Positions 17,584 through 26,064 are shown, counted from the stretch's first letter. The stretch is 28,960 nucleotides of DNA from an uncultured Verrucomicrobia subdivision 3 bacterium (GCA_937890005.1 CALBZA010000022.1:1-28960), one strand, 5' to 3'. The notes: generated from the sequence alone by a model not told the origin. Made by a program: numbers and translations.

Positions 17584-17772
17584 ATGCAATCCTCATCGGA
17601 GCTTAAAACGAAAGAAAATCACATGTTATACATGATTGCGGCGGTTCTGCTCGGTTTGTGGCTGCTCGGTCTCGGCAGTGGTTACACGTTGGGAGGCTTG
17701 ATCCATGCTTTGTTGGCTGTGGCCATAGTCACGATGCTGTTCAAGCTGACTTCTGAACCCAAACGAGCGTGA
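17584..17772 (+). CDS. Small two-helix membrane protein (lmo0937/DUF5670 type)
   Basis: A 62-residue protein with two membrane helices: LYMIAAVLLGLWLLGLGSGY, a TLGG turn, then LIHALLAVAIVTMLFKL. This is the lmo0937-family pattern, found widely in stress-related loci, function unknown. GGAGG sits 5 nt before ATG 17584, which supports this start; the family core itself begins at ATG 17623, so a shorter product is possible. It lies within the operon between the glycogen-binding-like protein and Hsp20. Confidence 0.85.
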   Translation: MQSSSELKTKENHMLYMIAAVLLGLWLLGLGSGYTLGGLIHALLAVAIVTMLFKLTSEPKRA

Positions 17773-17786
17773 CATCCTCGGCCTTG

Positions 17787-17844
17787 CTGCCCGAACCGTT
17801 GGCGGGCAGGCGCAAAAGCCCACTACCAAGACCCGCCAACACGG
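17787..17844 (+). promoter_or_regulatory. Alternative hairpins in the hsp20 leader (possible RNA thermometer)
   Basis: Two folds compete here. CTGCCCG (17787-17793) pairs with CGGGCAG (17803-17809). Alternatively GTTGGCGGG (17798-17806) pairs perfectly with CCCGCCAAC (17832-17840), and CC at 17796-17797 can extend it to GG at 17843-17844, the start of the GGA that serves as ribosome binding site 8 nt before the hsp20 ATG. The two use the same CGGG, so only one can form. Small heat-shock genes are typical RNA-thermometer targets; the role here is inferred. Confidence 0.45.
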
Positions 17845-17853
17845 AATGAGAAT

Positions 17854-18309
17854 ATGAACGCACTCAAACGTTGGAACCAATTGAAAGAAATGGAAGCTTT
17901 CCAGCACGGACTGGAGGGTCTTTTGCACCGATCGTCGGCCCACTGGCCTGTGGGCCAGGAGGAGGCTTTGGCGGTCCCTGAATGGTCGCCGCTGGTGGAC
18001 ATTAGCGAAGACGAGACCGAGTACCTGATCAAAGCGGAGTTGCCTGAAGTACGGAAGGAGGATGTGAAGGTAACCGCCGAGGAAGGCATGCTGACAATCA
18101 TGGGCGAGCGCAAATTTGAGAAGGAAGAAAATGGGAAGAGGTATCACCGCGTTGAACGCGCCTACGGCAGCTTCGGACGCACCTTCTCGCTGCCGGACGA
18201 TGTCACTCCAAACAAAGTTAGCGCGGAATTCAAAGACGGCGTGCTCACCGTGCATCTGACGAAAGACGAGAGAGCCAAGCCGCAACATGTTGAGGTCAAG
18301 GTTTCGTGA
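17854..18309 (+). CDS. Hsp20/alpha-crystallin small heat-shock protein
   Basis: A 151-residue ATP-independent holdase. The N-terminal helical arm (1-42) is followed by the alpha-crystallin domain (43-136): PEWSPLVDISEDETEYLIKAELP, KEDVKV, LTIMGERK, the RVERAYGSFGRTFSLP strand and the signature AEFKDGVLTVHL (124-135). A VxV-like tail (VEVKV) stands in for the usual IxI motif. Such proteins bind unfolding proteins in the cytosol and at membranes. Its leader contains the competing hairpins noted at 17787-17844. Its TGA overlaps a GTG that may start the next gene. Confidence 0.96.
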   Translation: MNALKRWNQLKEMEAFQHGLEGLLHRSSAHWPVGQEEALAVPEWSPLVDISEDETEYLIKAELPEVRKEDVKVTAEEGMLTIMGERKFEKEENGKRYHRVERAYGSFGRTFSLPDDVTPNKVSAEFKDGVLTVHLTKDERAKPQHVEVKVS

Positions 18310-18854
18310 GTCGGGGTGATGAACTCCGCTTCCGCCAGAGACCCCAAAGAAACCAAATGACCAGAATGCTTCACGAACTGCTCGCTGATCAATTTGCGGT
18401 CAGCGTCAGGATGCGAAATTGTCGCTGGAATGTGACCGGGTCGCAGGAGTTGCGAAGGTTGTTTGCGTCGCACGATGAGCTGGTGGGTGAGATGATGGAT
18501 GAAATTGGCGAACGGGCACTGGCAACCGGGAACAAAGAAGCGTCAGCACTGGCTGCTTTCTTGAAATTGGCACGAGCGAAAGCACACCCAGGCGAATTTC
18601 CGAGAGCGTCCGAGATCACGTCCGAGTTGCTTGTCGGTCACGAGGCAGTAGTCTCGCGGCTACGCGAGAACCTGGAGCGATGCACCGAAACGGGCGGCGA
18701 GATGATCTCCGGGGATTTCCTAAACGGAATCATCGAGAAGCATGAGAACATGGCGGCGGAGCTCCACGCCGTTGCAGCAGAGCCCAATCAACGGAGGGCC
18801 AATGGACTTGCTCGACCACTCGAGGGCCAACCGATGCCATGCGCCTCTTTCTAA
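18306..18854 (+). CDS. Dps/ferritin-like protein with incomplete ferroxidase site
   Basis: A 182-residue four-helix Dps-like protein, paralogous to the one at 27044 (LLADQFAVSVRMRNCRWNVTG versus LLADEVVLGTKTRNYHWNVTG). In E. coli Dps numbering the metal ligands are His51, His63, Asp67, Asp78 and Glu82; here they are Arg40, Arg50, Ala54, Asp65 and Glu69, so three of five are lost and a two-residue gap shortens the loop. It may keep cage formation or DNA protection without iron oxidation. The GTG start at 18306 overlaps the Hsp20 stop (GTGA) and gives a length like the paralogue; ATG 18357 is the alternative. The C-terminal 25 residues (GLARPLEGQPMP) look disordered. Confidence 0.85.
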   Translation: MSRGDELRFRQRPQRNQMTRMLHELLADQFAVSVRMRNCRWNVTGSQELRRLFASHDELVGEMMDEIGERALATGNKEASALAAFLKLARAKAHPGEFPRASEITSELLVGHEAVVSRLRENLERCTETGGEMISGDFLNGIIEKHENMAAELHAVAAEPNQRRANGLARPLEGQPMPCASF

Positions 18855-18901
18855 TCAATCATTCCGGTCGGACAATAATCGAATGCAGTTGAGTTCATTT
18901 C

Positions 18902-21184
18902 ATGCAGCACCCCTCCGCCATCCGTAAAGTCGCATTCCTGGGGGATTATCTTCCGAGGAAATGCGGAATTGCCACTTTTACCACTGACCTGCGTTGCGCG
19001 ATGGCGTCGGGATTTCCGGCGCTGCAATGTCTCGTCGTGCCGGTCAATGATCTGGCGGGCGGTTATGACTATCCACCCGAGGTGCGATTTGAGATTGCGG
19101 AGCAGGACCTGCCGTCTTACCTCCGGGCGTCGGATTTTCTGAACATCACGGACGTGGACGTGCTTTGTGTACAGCATGAGTTCGGCATCTACGGCGGAAC
19201 GGCGGGAAGCCATGTGCTGGCATTGCTGAGCGAGCTGCGGATGCCCATCGTCACCACGTTGCATACAATCCTGCGCGAGCCTAACGCAGATCAAATGCGT
19301 GTGATGCGTGAATTGATCCGGCTCTCGACGCGGCTTGTGGTGATGAGCGGGCGAGGCCGGGAATTCCTGCTGGATGTCTATCATGCGCCGCCTGCCAAGA
19401 TTGATGTCACTCCGCATGGCATTCCCAACATGCCGTTCGCCGACCCCAATTACTTCAAAGACGAGTTCGGTGTGGCGGGCAGGCAGGTGTTGCTGACGTT
19501 CGGTCTGCTCTCGCCGAACAAGGGCATAGAGTTCGCCTTGCGCGCGTTGCCAGACATCATCCGGGAGTTTCCCAGCGTCGTCTATATCGTGCTGGGTCAG
19601 ACGCATCCTCACCTGCTACGCAACGAAGGCGAGGCCTGCCGCCTGAGCCTCGAACGCCTGGCGTTGGACCTCGGCGTGCAAAAGCACGTCGTGTTCTTCA
19701 ATCGCTTCGTCGAACTTGAAGAACTGATGCGATTCATCGGCGCGGCGGATATTTATCTCACCCCTTACCTGACCGAGGCCCAGATCACTTCGGGAACCCT
19801 CGCGTATGCGTTCGGCGCTGGAAACGCGGTCGTTTCCACGCCCTATTGGCACGCGACGGAATTGCTGACCGCCGAACGCGGCAAACTGGTGCCGTTCCGC
19901 GACGCCGGAGCCATCGCCGTTGGGGTGGTGGAATTGCTGCGGGACGAACCGCTACGCCACGCAATGCGCAAGAATGCTTACAAGCTGGGGCGCGACATGG
20001 TGTGGAGCCAGGTGGCGCAACTCTACGCAAAATCCTTCGAGCAGGCCCGGCAGGATCACAGTTTCGTCGGAAGAAAATCGTCGCCCATCAAGACGCTTGA
20101 CGAGCAGCCCGGCCAATTGCCTGAGTTGAAACTGGATCATCTGTTTCGGATGAGCGATTCGACCGGCATCTTTCAGCACGCGAGTTTCACCGTGCCGAAT
20201 TTTGCGGAGGGCTATTGCACGGACGACAACGCACGGGCCCTGGTGCTGGCGTTGATGCTGCAAAAGTTGGGGCGCGGTTCGCCGCAACTTGGGGCGCAGG
20301 CGGCCACCTACGCGGCGTTTCTGAACCATGCATTTGACCGCCCGCGCGGGCGTTTCCGCAATTTCATGAGTTTCGATCGCCACTGGCTCGAGGAGGTCGG
20401 CTCGGAAGATTGCCAGGGCCATGCACTGTGGGCGCTTGGATTGTGCGTGGCGCAAGCGGGTCAGGGCAGTTTCCAAATGCTGGCGGCGGAACTGTTCGAA
20501 CAGGCCCTGCCCGTGGCCGCCGACTTCACTTCTCCGCGCGCCTGGGCGTTCACGCTGATCGGCATTGACGAATACCTGCGCCGGTTGAGCGGCGACCGGC
20601 GCGCAAACCAGATTCGTGAAACGCTCACGACCAGGCTCGTGCAGAGATTCGCGGACGCCGCCACCGGGGATTGGCAGTGGTTTGAAGACTCCATCTCCTA
20701 TACGAACGCCAAGCTGCCGCACGCACTGATCCTCAGCGGACGCTGCATGAACAATCCGGCGATGCTGGAACTTGGCCTTAAAACCCTGCGCTGGCTCGTC
20801 AAGATTCAGACTTCGGAGGCCGGCGCTTTCCGCCCCATCGGTTCGAACGGATTTTACCCGCGCGGCGGGGAACGCGCGGTGTTCGATCAGCAACCCATCG
20901 AGGCGCAGGCCACAGTGTCCGCCTGCATCGAGGCTTATCATGCGACAAACGACCGGTTCTGGATTGCGGAAGCCCGCCGCGCGTTCGAGTGGTTTCTCGG
21001 ACGCAATGATTTGGGAATGGCGCTCTACGATCCCGGGACGGGTGGTTGCCGCGACGGCCTGCACGTAGATCGGTTGAGCCAGAACCAGGGCGCGGAGTCC
21101 ACGCTCGCATTCCTGCTTGCCCTGGCAGAAAAGCAGGCGCTGCAAAACACCCTCGCCAGTTTCAAGGAGCCGAAGGGTGAATAG
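18902..21184 (+). CDS. GT4-type glycosyltransferase fused to a C-terminal (alpha/alpha)-barrel-like domain
   Basis: A 760-residue cytosolic protein. Residues 8-385 form a GT-B glycosyltransferase of the GT4 type: FLGDYLPRKCGIATFT, the VQHEFGIYGG loop, TLHTILREP, VTPHGIP, FGLLSPNKGIE with Lys207, and the C-terminal donor site around Glu292 (TEAQITSGTLAYAFGAG). Residues 405-750 are a helical domain with repeated aromatic motifs (DDNARALVLALML, SEDCQGHALWALG, WFEDSISYTNAKLPHALI, WFLGRNDLG), like the six-hairpin toroids of several glycoside hydrolases and epimerases. The order suggests one protein that makes and handles a mannose-type glycan. The next gene is GH130 after 34 bp, so they are probably an operon. 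Confidence 0.88.
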   Translation: MQHPSAIRKVAFLGDYLPRKCGIATFTTDLRCAMASGFPALQCLVVPVNDLAGGYDYPPEVRFEIAEQDLPSYLRASDFLNITDVDVLCVQHEFGIYGGTAGSHVLALLSELRMPIVTTLHTILREPNADQMRVMRELIRLSTRLVVMSGRGREFLLDVYHAPPAKIDVTPHGIPNMPFADPNYFKDEFGVAGRQVLLTFGLLSPNKGIEFALRALPDIIREFPSVVYIVLGQTHPHLLRNEGEACRLSLERLALDLGVQKHVVFFNRFVELEELMRFIGAADIYLTPYLTEAQITSGTLAYAFGAGNAVVSTPYWHATELLTAERGKLVPFRDAGAIAVGVVELLRDEPLRHAMRKNAYKLGRDMVWSQVAQLYAKSFEQARQDHSFVGRKSSPIKTLDEQPGQLPELKLDHLFRMSDSTGIFQHASFTVPNFAEGYCTDDNARALVLALMLQKLGRGSPQLGAQAATYAAFLNHAFDRPRGRFRNFMSFDRHWLEEVGSEDCQGHALWALGLCVAQAGQGSFQMLAAELFEQALPVAADFTSPRAWAFTLIGIDEYLRRLSGDRRANQIRETLTTRLVQRFADAATGDWQWFEDSISYTNAKLPHALILSGRCMNNPAMLELGLKTLRWLVKIQTSEAGAFRPIGSNGFYPRGGERAVFDQQPIEAQATVSACIEAYHATNDRFWIAEARRAFEWFLGRNDLGMALYDPGTGGCRDGLHVDRLSQNQGAESTLAFLLALAEKQALQNTLASFKEPKGE

Positions 21185-21218
21185 CGCCGGCGGGAGCAAA
21201 CCATCGAAAAGGAAAAAC

Positions 21219-22688
21219 ATGCGCGCCAGACCAAGCCCCGCTGTCCTCGCGAAGCGAATCGGTCCAACTCTCGCCCCGGACCGTTCGCGGGTGTTAATGC
21301 GTCCATTTCGGCCCGCCAGCGAAGACATCGCGCGCAGAATCGTCGCTCGCGTCATGACACTCCCGGAGCATGAAGTCGCGGATCAATTGCGACAGGTGTT
21401 GGGTGAATTCGATGACCGGCACGAGGGCATCAATGAGTTCTTCTTCGATCGCTTCACAAGCGTGAAGCATCACCTCGACGCCCAGGCTCAACCCTCTCGC
21501 GAACGCCAAATGCTCATCGGGTCTTATTTCTCTCACGAATATTCTCCCGAATCCGCGGCGTTGTTCAATCCCTCCATCGTCCCGCATCCCGACCAGTCCG
21601 GTTTGCCCGGCGGATCGCTGCGTTTCCTCCTGAGCCTCCGAGCGACCGGCGAAGGGCACATTTCGTCGGTCGTCTTCCGAACCGGCGTAGTCAGCGCGCA
21701 ACACCGCATTACCCTCACGCCGCCGGGGCCGTTGTTAACCGAGCCGGAACGGGTGCCCGACGTGCGATACGAGAAAACACTGTTCGGCCGCAAACTCCAG
21801 GAGGCCGGGGTGCAGGACGATTGTTGCCGGCGTGTGTTGGACCGGCTGCCGGAGCAATTCACCCTCGATGAACTGCGCCGGGTTGTTTTGGAAATGCGCC
21901 AGCACTCCGAGCCGGCTGATGCCAGCGCTGAGCACGCCGCCCGCGGCATTCTGTTGCTGGCGGAGTCCAACTACGAAGTGCGCTTTGCCCCCGAAAGCCG
22001 ACCCTCGCAGCGCGTGCTTTTTCCGACTTCGCCCAGCCAGAGCAATGGCATCGAGGACGCGCGTTTCGTCCGATTCCAGAATGACGATGGCGGTGCCACC
22101 TACTACGCGACCTACACTGCGTATGATGGAAAGATCACCTTGCCGCAATTGCTGGAGACGCCGGACTTCCTGCATTTTAACTTCAGCACGCTCAACGGTC
22201 CCGCCGTGCAAAACAAGGGCATGGCGCTGTTCCCGCGCAAGATCCGCGGCCAGTATGCCATGCTGTCCCGGCAGGACGACGAGAACCTGCTGTTGATGTT
22301 CTCCGATAACGTCCGGTTCTGGCAAACGCCCACGCTGCTGCTGTCGCCCGCCCAACCTTGGGAGTTTTTCAAGATCGGCAACTGCGGTTCACCGATTGAA
22401 ACAGAGGCGGGTTGGCTGGTGTTGAGCCACGGCGTCGGCCCGATGCGGAAGTATTGTCTCGGCGCATTCCTGCTCGACTTGAACGACCCCGCTCGTGTCA
22501 TTGGACGATTGCGCGAACCCTTGCTCTCTCCGAACGAAGCCGAGCGTGACGGCTACGTGCCGAACGTGGTGTACACCTGCGGCGCGTTGCTGCACGGACG
22601 GGAACTGGTCATTCCCTACGCCATGAGTGATTACGCAACGAGCTTCGCCACGGTGCCGCTTGATGATCTGCTGGCAGTAATGGGGTGA
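21219..22688 (+). CDS. GH130-family glycoside phosphorylase/hydrolase
   Basis: A 489-residue protein with the five-bladed propeller of GH130: ALFNPSIVPHPDQ (115-126), GEGHISSVVFRTG, the GIEDARFVRF motif (277-286) whose Asp280 fits the catalytic acid of the family, YYATYTAYDG, KGMALFPRK and GNCGSPIETEAGWLVLSHGVG. A 95-residue N-terminal helical extension is present, as in the longer subgroups. GH130 enzymes mostly act on beta-mannosides by phosphorolysis, some by hydrolysis; which one this is cannot be told. A ribosome site AAAAGGA precedes ATG 21219. It ends 11 nt from the convergent nfeD gene. With the upstream glycosyltransferase and a GDP-mannose synthase, it fits mannan metabolism. Confidence 0.9.
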   Translation: MRARPSPAVLAKRIGPTLAPDRSRVLMRPFRPASEDIARRIVARVMTLPEHEVADQLRQVLGEFDDRHEGINEFFFDRFTSVKHHLDAQAQPSRERQMLIGSYFSHEYSPESAALFNPSIVPHPDQSGLPGGSLRFLLSLRATGEGHISSVVFRTGVVSAQHRITLTPPGPLLTEPERVPDVRYEKTLFGRKLQEAGVQDDCCRRVLDRLPEQFTLDELRRVVLEMRQHSEPADASAEHAARGILLLAESNYEVRFAPESRPSQRVLFPTSPSQSNGIEDARFVRFQNDDGGATYYATYTAYDGKITLPQLLETPDFLHFNFSTLNGPAVQNKGMALFPRKIRGQYAMLSRQDDENLLLMFSDNVRFWQTPTLLLSPAQPWEFFKIGNCGSPIETEAGWLVLSHGVGPMRKYCLGAFLLDLNDPARVIGRLREPLLSPNEAERDGYVPNVVYTCGALLHGRELVIPYAMSDYATSFATVPLDDLLAVMG

Positions 22689-22699
22689 AGCAGAAGATT

Positions 22700-24193
22700 T
22701 CACTCCGCTTCCTTCACCACGGCATCCGCACCGGTGTGCCCGATGATTCTCACGCGGCGCCCTTTCTCCACCAGTTCGCCTTCGGTCAGGACATCAAGGG
22801 TTTGCTCACCGAAACGCGCTTTGCCGCCCGGATACAACTGGGAAACGGTCACGCCAAGCTGCCCTATGCGCGCTTCTTGTTGCTTCTCTTGCGCAGACAC
22901 GGAACTCACGCCGCTGGCCGTTTGGGAGACGAGCCTGCGGAAGAAAGTCGTCTTCGGAAAGAACCGCGCCAGCAACAGCGCGAGAACGAACGACACGACG
23001 ATGGCCAGGCTGATGTCGCGCAGGGGAAGGCTCAATTGCGGCAGCGTCGGCAGGCTCGGCGCGCCGGGATATTTGTCCACCATCGCCATGACAATGGCCA
23101 CCAGCATCAAAACCGCCCCGCTCACTCCGGCGATGAATGTGCCCGGAAAGACGAACAGTTCCAGTCCCACCAGAATCAGCCCCACGAGAAACACCACCGC
23201 CCAGCCGGCCCCGGAAAGCCCCGCCACGTAACCGCCAAAGAAGTACAGCGCAAACGCGGCAATTCCCACGATGCCCGGCAAGCCAAAGCCCGGGGTTTTG
23301 AATTCAATGTAGAGGCCGACCATTCCGATGATCAACAACAGCGGTCCAATGGCGTTGATCCAGGTGCCGATCTTCTCGGCACCGGTCGGCTCGATTTCGA
23401 CGCGTTGCGCCCCGGCATAACCAAGACTGGCCAACAGAGCGTCCAGCGATTCCACCGTGCCCGAGGAGAGCAACGCCTTTGGGGGATTCCCGTATTCCTT
23501 GGCGGCCTGCCGGTCGGTGAGCGTGAGGATGTTTCCTGCTTTGTTGAGAACCTCATCGTCCATCTTCAGTTCCCTGGTTTTGTCAATCATCGCCTCGATC
23601 ACTTCTACATTGTGCCCGTTCTTCTCGGCCTGGACGCGCACCAGCGCGCGAATCGCCGAAGTCATCTTGACCTCCATTGTGTCAGGCAGGTTGCCCGTGC
23701 CAACGCCGCCCGGTGCCATCATGATGGGCGCGGCCGCGCCGATCACACTTTGAGGCGACATGTAAATCTGCTGCGTCGCTACGGCGATAAACGCGCCAGC
23801 GGAGAAAGCCCGATTGTTGACATAAGTGACCGTTCTTCCCTTGAACTGGCTGATGATCTCGATGATTTCCTCGGTCACATCCACCCGCCCGCCATCGGTC
23901 TTCATGTCGAGAACGAGCAGGTCAGCGTTTGCCGCCATCGCTTCCTTCACTCCGCGCCGGACCGTATAAACCAGCGGTGGCATGATGTTCTCTCGGATGG
24001 GAATGATGTAAACCTCTGTAGTCGGCGCGGCGGAGAGTTGATCGGTTTGGGCAGAGAACAGCCCGGGGCCGGCCAGCGCAAAGCAAACGCATAGCAAACC
24101 AACTGTGCGCCGCCGAAAACAAAGCACACCTCCCGGCCTGTTCGGGAATTTGATACCGAAAGGAATCCCATGTGAATGCAGGGATTGACTCAT
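22700..24193 (-). CDS. Long NfeD (NfeD1b) membrane serine protease
   Basis: A 497-residue protein. An N-terminal signal peptide (about 20-50, VGLLCVCFALAGPGLFSA) precedes a ClpP-like SDH/S49-type protease domain (55-270) with the nucleophile region RAFSAGAFIA and VIGAAAPIMM. The usual catalytic Lys of the archaeal homologue appears to be Arg in SAIRALVRVQAE, so activity is uncertain. Four to five membrane helices follow (about 295-425), then the C-terminal OB-fold NfeD domain (IGQLGVTVSQLYPGGKARFG... VRIIGHTGADAVV). NfeD1b proteins work with flotillin-like FloA, whose gene is divergent from this one here. Upstream in-frame codons to 24274 lack homology and lie inside hairpin element D. Confidence 0.93.
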   Translation of the reverse strand: MSQSLHSHGIPFGIKFPNRPGGVLCFRRRTVGLLCVCFALAGPGLFSAQTDQLSAAPTTEVYIIPIRENIMPPLVYTVRRGVKEAMAANADLLVLDMKTDGGRVDVTEEIIEIISQFKGRTVTYVNNRAFSAGAFIAVATQQIYMSPQSVIGAAAPIMMAPGGVGTGNLPDTMEVKMTSAIRALVRVQAEKNGHNVEVIEAMIDKTRELKMDDEVLNKAGNILTLTDRQAAKEYGNPPKALLSSGTVESLDALLASLGYAGAQRVEIEPTGAEKIGTWINAIGPLLLIIGMVGLYIEFKTPGFGLPGIVGIAAFALYFFGGYVAGLSGAGWAVVFLVGLILVGLELFVFPGTFIAGVSGAVLMLVAIVMAMVDKYPGAPSLPTLPQLSLPLRDISLAIVVSFVLALLLARFFPKTTFFRRLVSQTASGVSSVSAQEKQQEARIGQLGVTVSQLYPGGKARFGEQTLDVLTEGELVEKGRRVRIIGHTGADAVVKEAE

Positions 24194-24223
24194 GCCCCAT
24201 GTTCCACCTCGCAATAGCAACCC

Positions 24224-24290
24224 GCCAATACTTCGTGTGGAGTGCAGCGATAGCCCGGAAGCATCGCCGCCCAACCAAGGAAGTATTGGC
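24224..24290 (+). repeat. Hairpin + GTATTGGC element, copy D, inside an 11-bp inverted repeat
   Basis: GCGATAGC (24247-24254) pairs with GCATCGC (24261-24267) with one bulged A and a six-base loop; GTATTGGC follows at 24283-24290. Uniquely, the whole element is framed by GCCAATACTTC (24224-24234) and its exact complement GAAGTATTGGC (24280-24290). It lies between the divergent starts of nfeD (24193) and floA (24323), where both promoters must be. Confidence 0.6.
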
Positions 24291-24322
24291 GCGCAGTCTT
24301 CCCCGGCTGGAAGCTTGGGGTG

Positions 24323-25390
24323 ATGAAAACCAACCTTGCTTCGTTTGGAGCGGTGCCCGCTCCGCTGGACCTCGTGCTTTACGGCGTTGGCGCGGTCGTG
24401 TTGCTCGTCTTCAGCATCATCGCCCTTAGCTTTGGGATGATCTACATCCGCGCCTTGTTTTCCGGAGCCAAAGTCACCATCACCGAGTTGATTGCGCTGC
24501 GGCTGCGGCGCATTCCGGCCGGGCTGATCGTTGATGGCCGCATCACCGCGGTGAAGTCCGGGTTGCCCGTTTCAATTGACGATCTCTCGACGCACTTTCT
24601 GGCCGGCGGCAACGTGCAAATGGTGGTGCTGGCCCTGGTTGCCGCCAAAAAGGCCGGCATCAATCTGGTCTTTGACCGTGCGTGCGCGATTGATCTCGCC
24701 ACCAAGGGCACGGGCAAGACTGTCCTCGAAGCGGTGAAAACGTCCGTCAATCCGAAGGTGATCGATTGCCCCGCGCCAAACTCGGGCAAGAACACCATCG
24801 ACGCCGTGGCGAAGGACGGGATTGTCATCAAGGCCAAGGCGCGCGTGACGGTGCGCACGAATCTGGAGCGGTTTGTCGGTGGTGCCACCGAAGAAACCAT
24901 CGTGGCGCGCGTCGGCGAAGGCATTGTCTCCACGATTGGTTCGGCTGGCAGTTACAAGGAGGTCCTGGAAAATCCCGACCGTATTTCCAAAACCGTACTG
25001 GGCAAGGCTCTCGACAGCAATACCGCGTTCGAAATTTTGTCAATTGACATCGCCGATGTGGACGTGGGCGGAAATGTCGGGGCCAAACTCCAGGCCGAGC
25101 AAGCGGAAGCCAACAAGCTTATCGCCCAAGCCCAGGCGGAAGTCCGCCGCGCTGCCGCCGTGGCCACGGAGCAGGAAATGATTGCGCGCGTCTCCGAGAT
25201 GCGGGCGCGAGTCGTCGAGGCGGAAGCGCAGATTCCCATGGCCGTCGCGCGCGCTTTCGACAAAGGCCACATGGGCATCATGGATTATTACCGCATCCGA
25301 AACGTCCAGGCCGACACCACCATGCGCGAAAATATTGGAAACGGCGGGTCAGAGACACCCTCACTCACCGCAGAGGCGGGCAAACCGTAA
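24323..25390 (+). CDS. floA: FloA flotillin-like membrane scaffold
   Basis: A 355-residue protein. An N-terminal membrane segment (about 15-45, LYGVGAVVLLVFSIIALSFGMIY) anchors a SPFH/band-7 domain and a coiled-coil region (AEQAEANKLIAQAQAEVRRAAA). The RRIPAGLIVDGRI, DLSTHFLAGGNV and GGATEETIVARVGEGIVSTIGS segments are typical of FloA (YqfA). The scaffold organises membrane microdomains and protects membrane enzymes; it works with NfeD proteins, encoded on both sides here. A GTG at 24320 is a possible start one codon earlier. Confidence 0.95.
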   Translation: MKTNLASFGAVPAPLDLVLYGVGAVVLLVFSIIALSFGMIYIRALFSGAKVTITELIALRLRRIPAGLIVDGRITAVKSGLPVSIDDLSTHFLAGGNVQMVVLALVAAKKAGINLVFDRACAIDLATKGTGKTVLEAVKTSVNPKVIDCPAPNSGKNTIDAVAKDGIVIKAKARVTVRTNLERFVGGATEETIVARVGEGIVSTIGSAGSYKEVLENPDRISKTVLGKALDSNTAFEILSIDIADVDVGGNVGAKLQAEQAEANKLIAQAQAEVRRAAAVATEQEMIARVSEMRARVVEAEAQIPMAVARAFDKGHMGIMDYYRIRNVQADTTMRENIGNGGSETPSLTAEAGKP

Positions 25391-25409
25391 CACGGTGCTT
25401 CAAGCTCAA

Positions 25410-26036
25410 ATGAATTCTATTGTCGCAGCCAATCTTTTCGAGAACCCGCTGGTACTTGCGACTATCGTTCTCGTGGGCGCACTCGCCAATTGGCTCGTGA
25501 AGAGGCGAGGCAAGGCGGGCGCTGTGGTTTCGCCCAACGAGAGGGAATCTCCGCTGCCAACCGGCGAACGAGGACACCCGACTCGCCAACCCGACTTGCA
25601 GGACATCCTGCGTCAACTGCTGGGAGGTGAACCACCGGTAATGGCACCATCACCGCCACCCGTTCCTCGCATCTCCCGTGACGACCAAACGCCAGCCGTC
25701 GAGCGCGACGAAGAACCATTTCACTCCGAACAGATTTGGCCGGAAGAATCGCAGAAACCCCATGAACGGTTACTGCAACAGAGGAAGCAAGCTGCCGAGC
25801 AATCATCCGCGCTTGCCCCTCGCATTGAGGCCGACGACCGCCATGTGAACGCCGTCAACGGTGTGGTGCCATTTGATAGACAAGCAAAGTATCCGATCAG
25901 GGCGATGGGCGCCGACCACCGGCGGCATTCGAGCGCCAACAAACGCCCCGTTCGTCTTTGGCACGACGGTCGAACCGTGCGGCGCGCCTTCGTCGCGTCG
26001 TTGATTTTTGCTCCGCCGAAAGGCTTGGAAGCATGA
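25410..26036 (+). CDS. Single-TM, mostly disordered protein of the floA-nfeD locus
   Basis: A 208-residue protein with one N-terminal helix (residues 9-29, FENPLVLATIVLVGALANWLV) followed by KRRGK, so the rest faces the cytoplasm. The remainder is Pro-, Glu-, Arg- and Gln-rich and predicted by eye to be disordered (MAPSPPPVPRISRDD, HERLLQQRKQAAEQSS), with a basic C-terminal third. No family is recognised. It starts 19 nt after floA and ends 28 nt before the short nfeD, so it is co-transcribed and is likely an adaptor for the FloA/NfeD complex. The same frame is open upstream to 25182 inside floA; that part is a shadow. Confidence 0.7.
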   Translation: MNSIVAANLFENPLVLATIVLVGALANWLVKRRGKAGAVVSPNERESPLPTGERGHPTRQPDLQDILRQLLGGEPPVMAPSPPPVPRISRDDQTPAVERDEEPFHSEQIWPEESQKPHERLLQQRKQAAEQSSALAPRIEADDRHVNAVNGVVPFDRQAKYPIRAMGADHRRHSSANKRPVRLWHDGRTVRRAFVASLIFAPPKGLEA

Positions 26037-26064
26037 CCCCGGGGCATGCCAGTCCGTGTGCACC

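Noticed and set aside
17787..17809. Rho-independent terminator between the DUF5670-type gene and hsp20
   Set aside because: The hairpin has no T-run, and a competing downstream pairing to the hsp20 leader fits better.
19952..21355. 467-codon frame on the minus strand
   Set aside because: Shadow of the glycosyltransferase, with no recognisable domain.
22685..24094. 469-codon frame on the plus strand
   Set aside because: It is opposite the NfeD protease gene and reads as His/Gln/Arg-rich low-complexity sequence, typical of a shadow frame.
24224..24290. Integron attC site
   Set aside because: No GTTRRRY core site and no integrase; the fold does not match attC.
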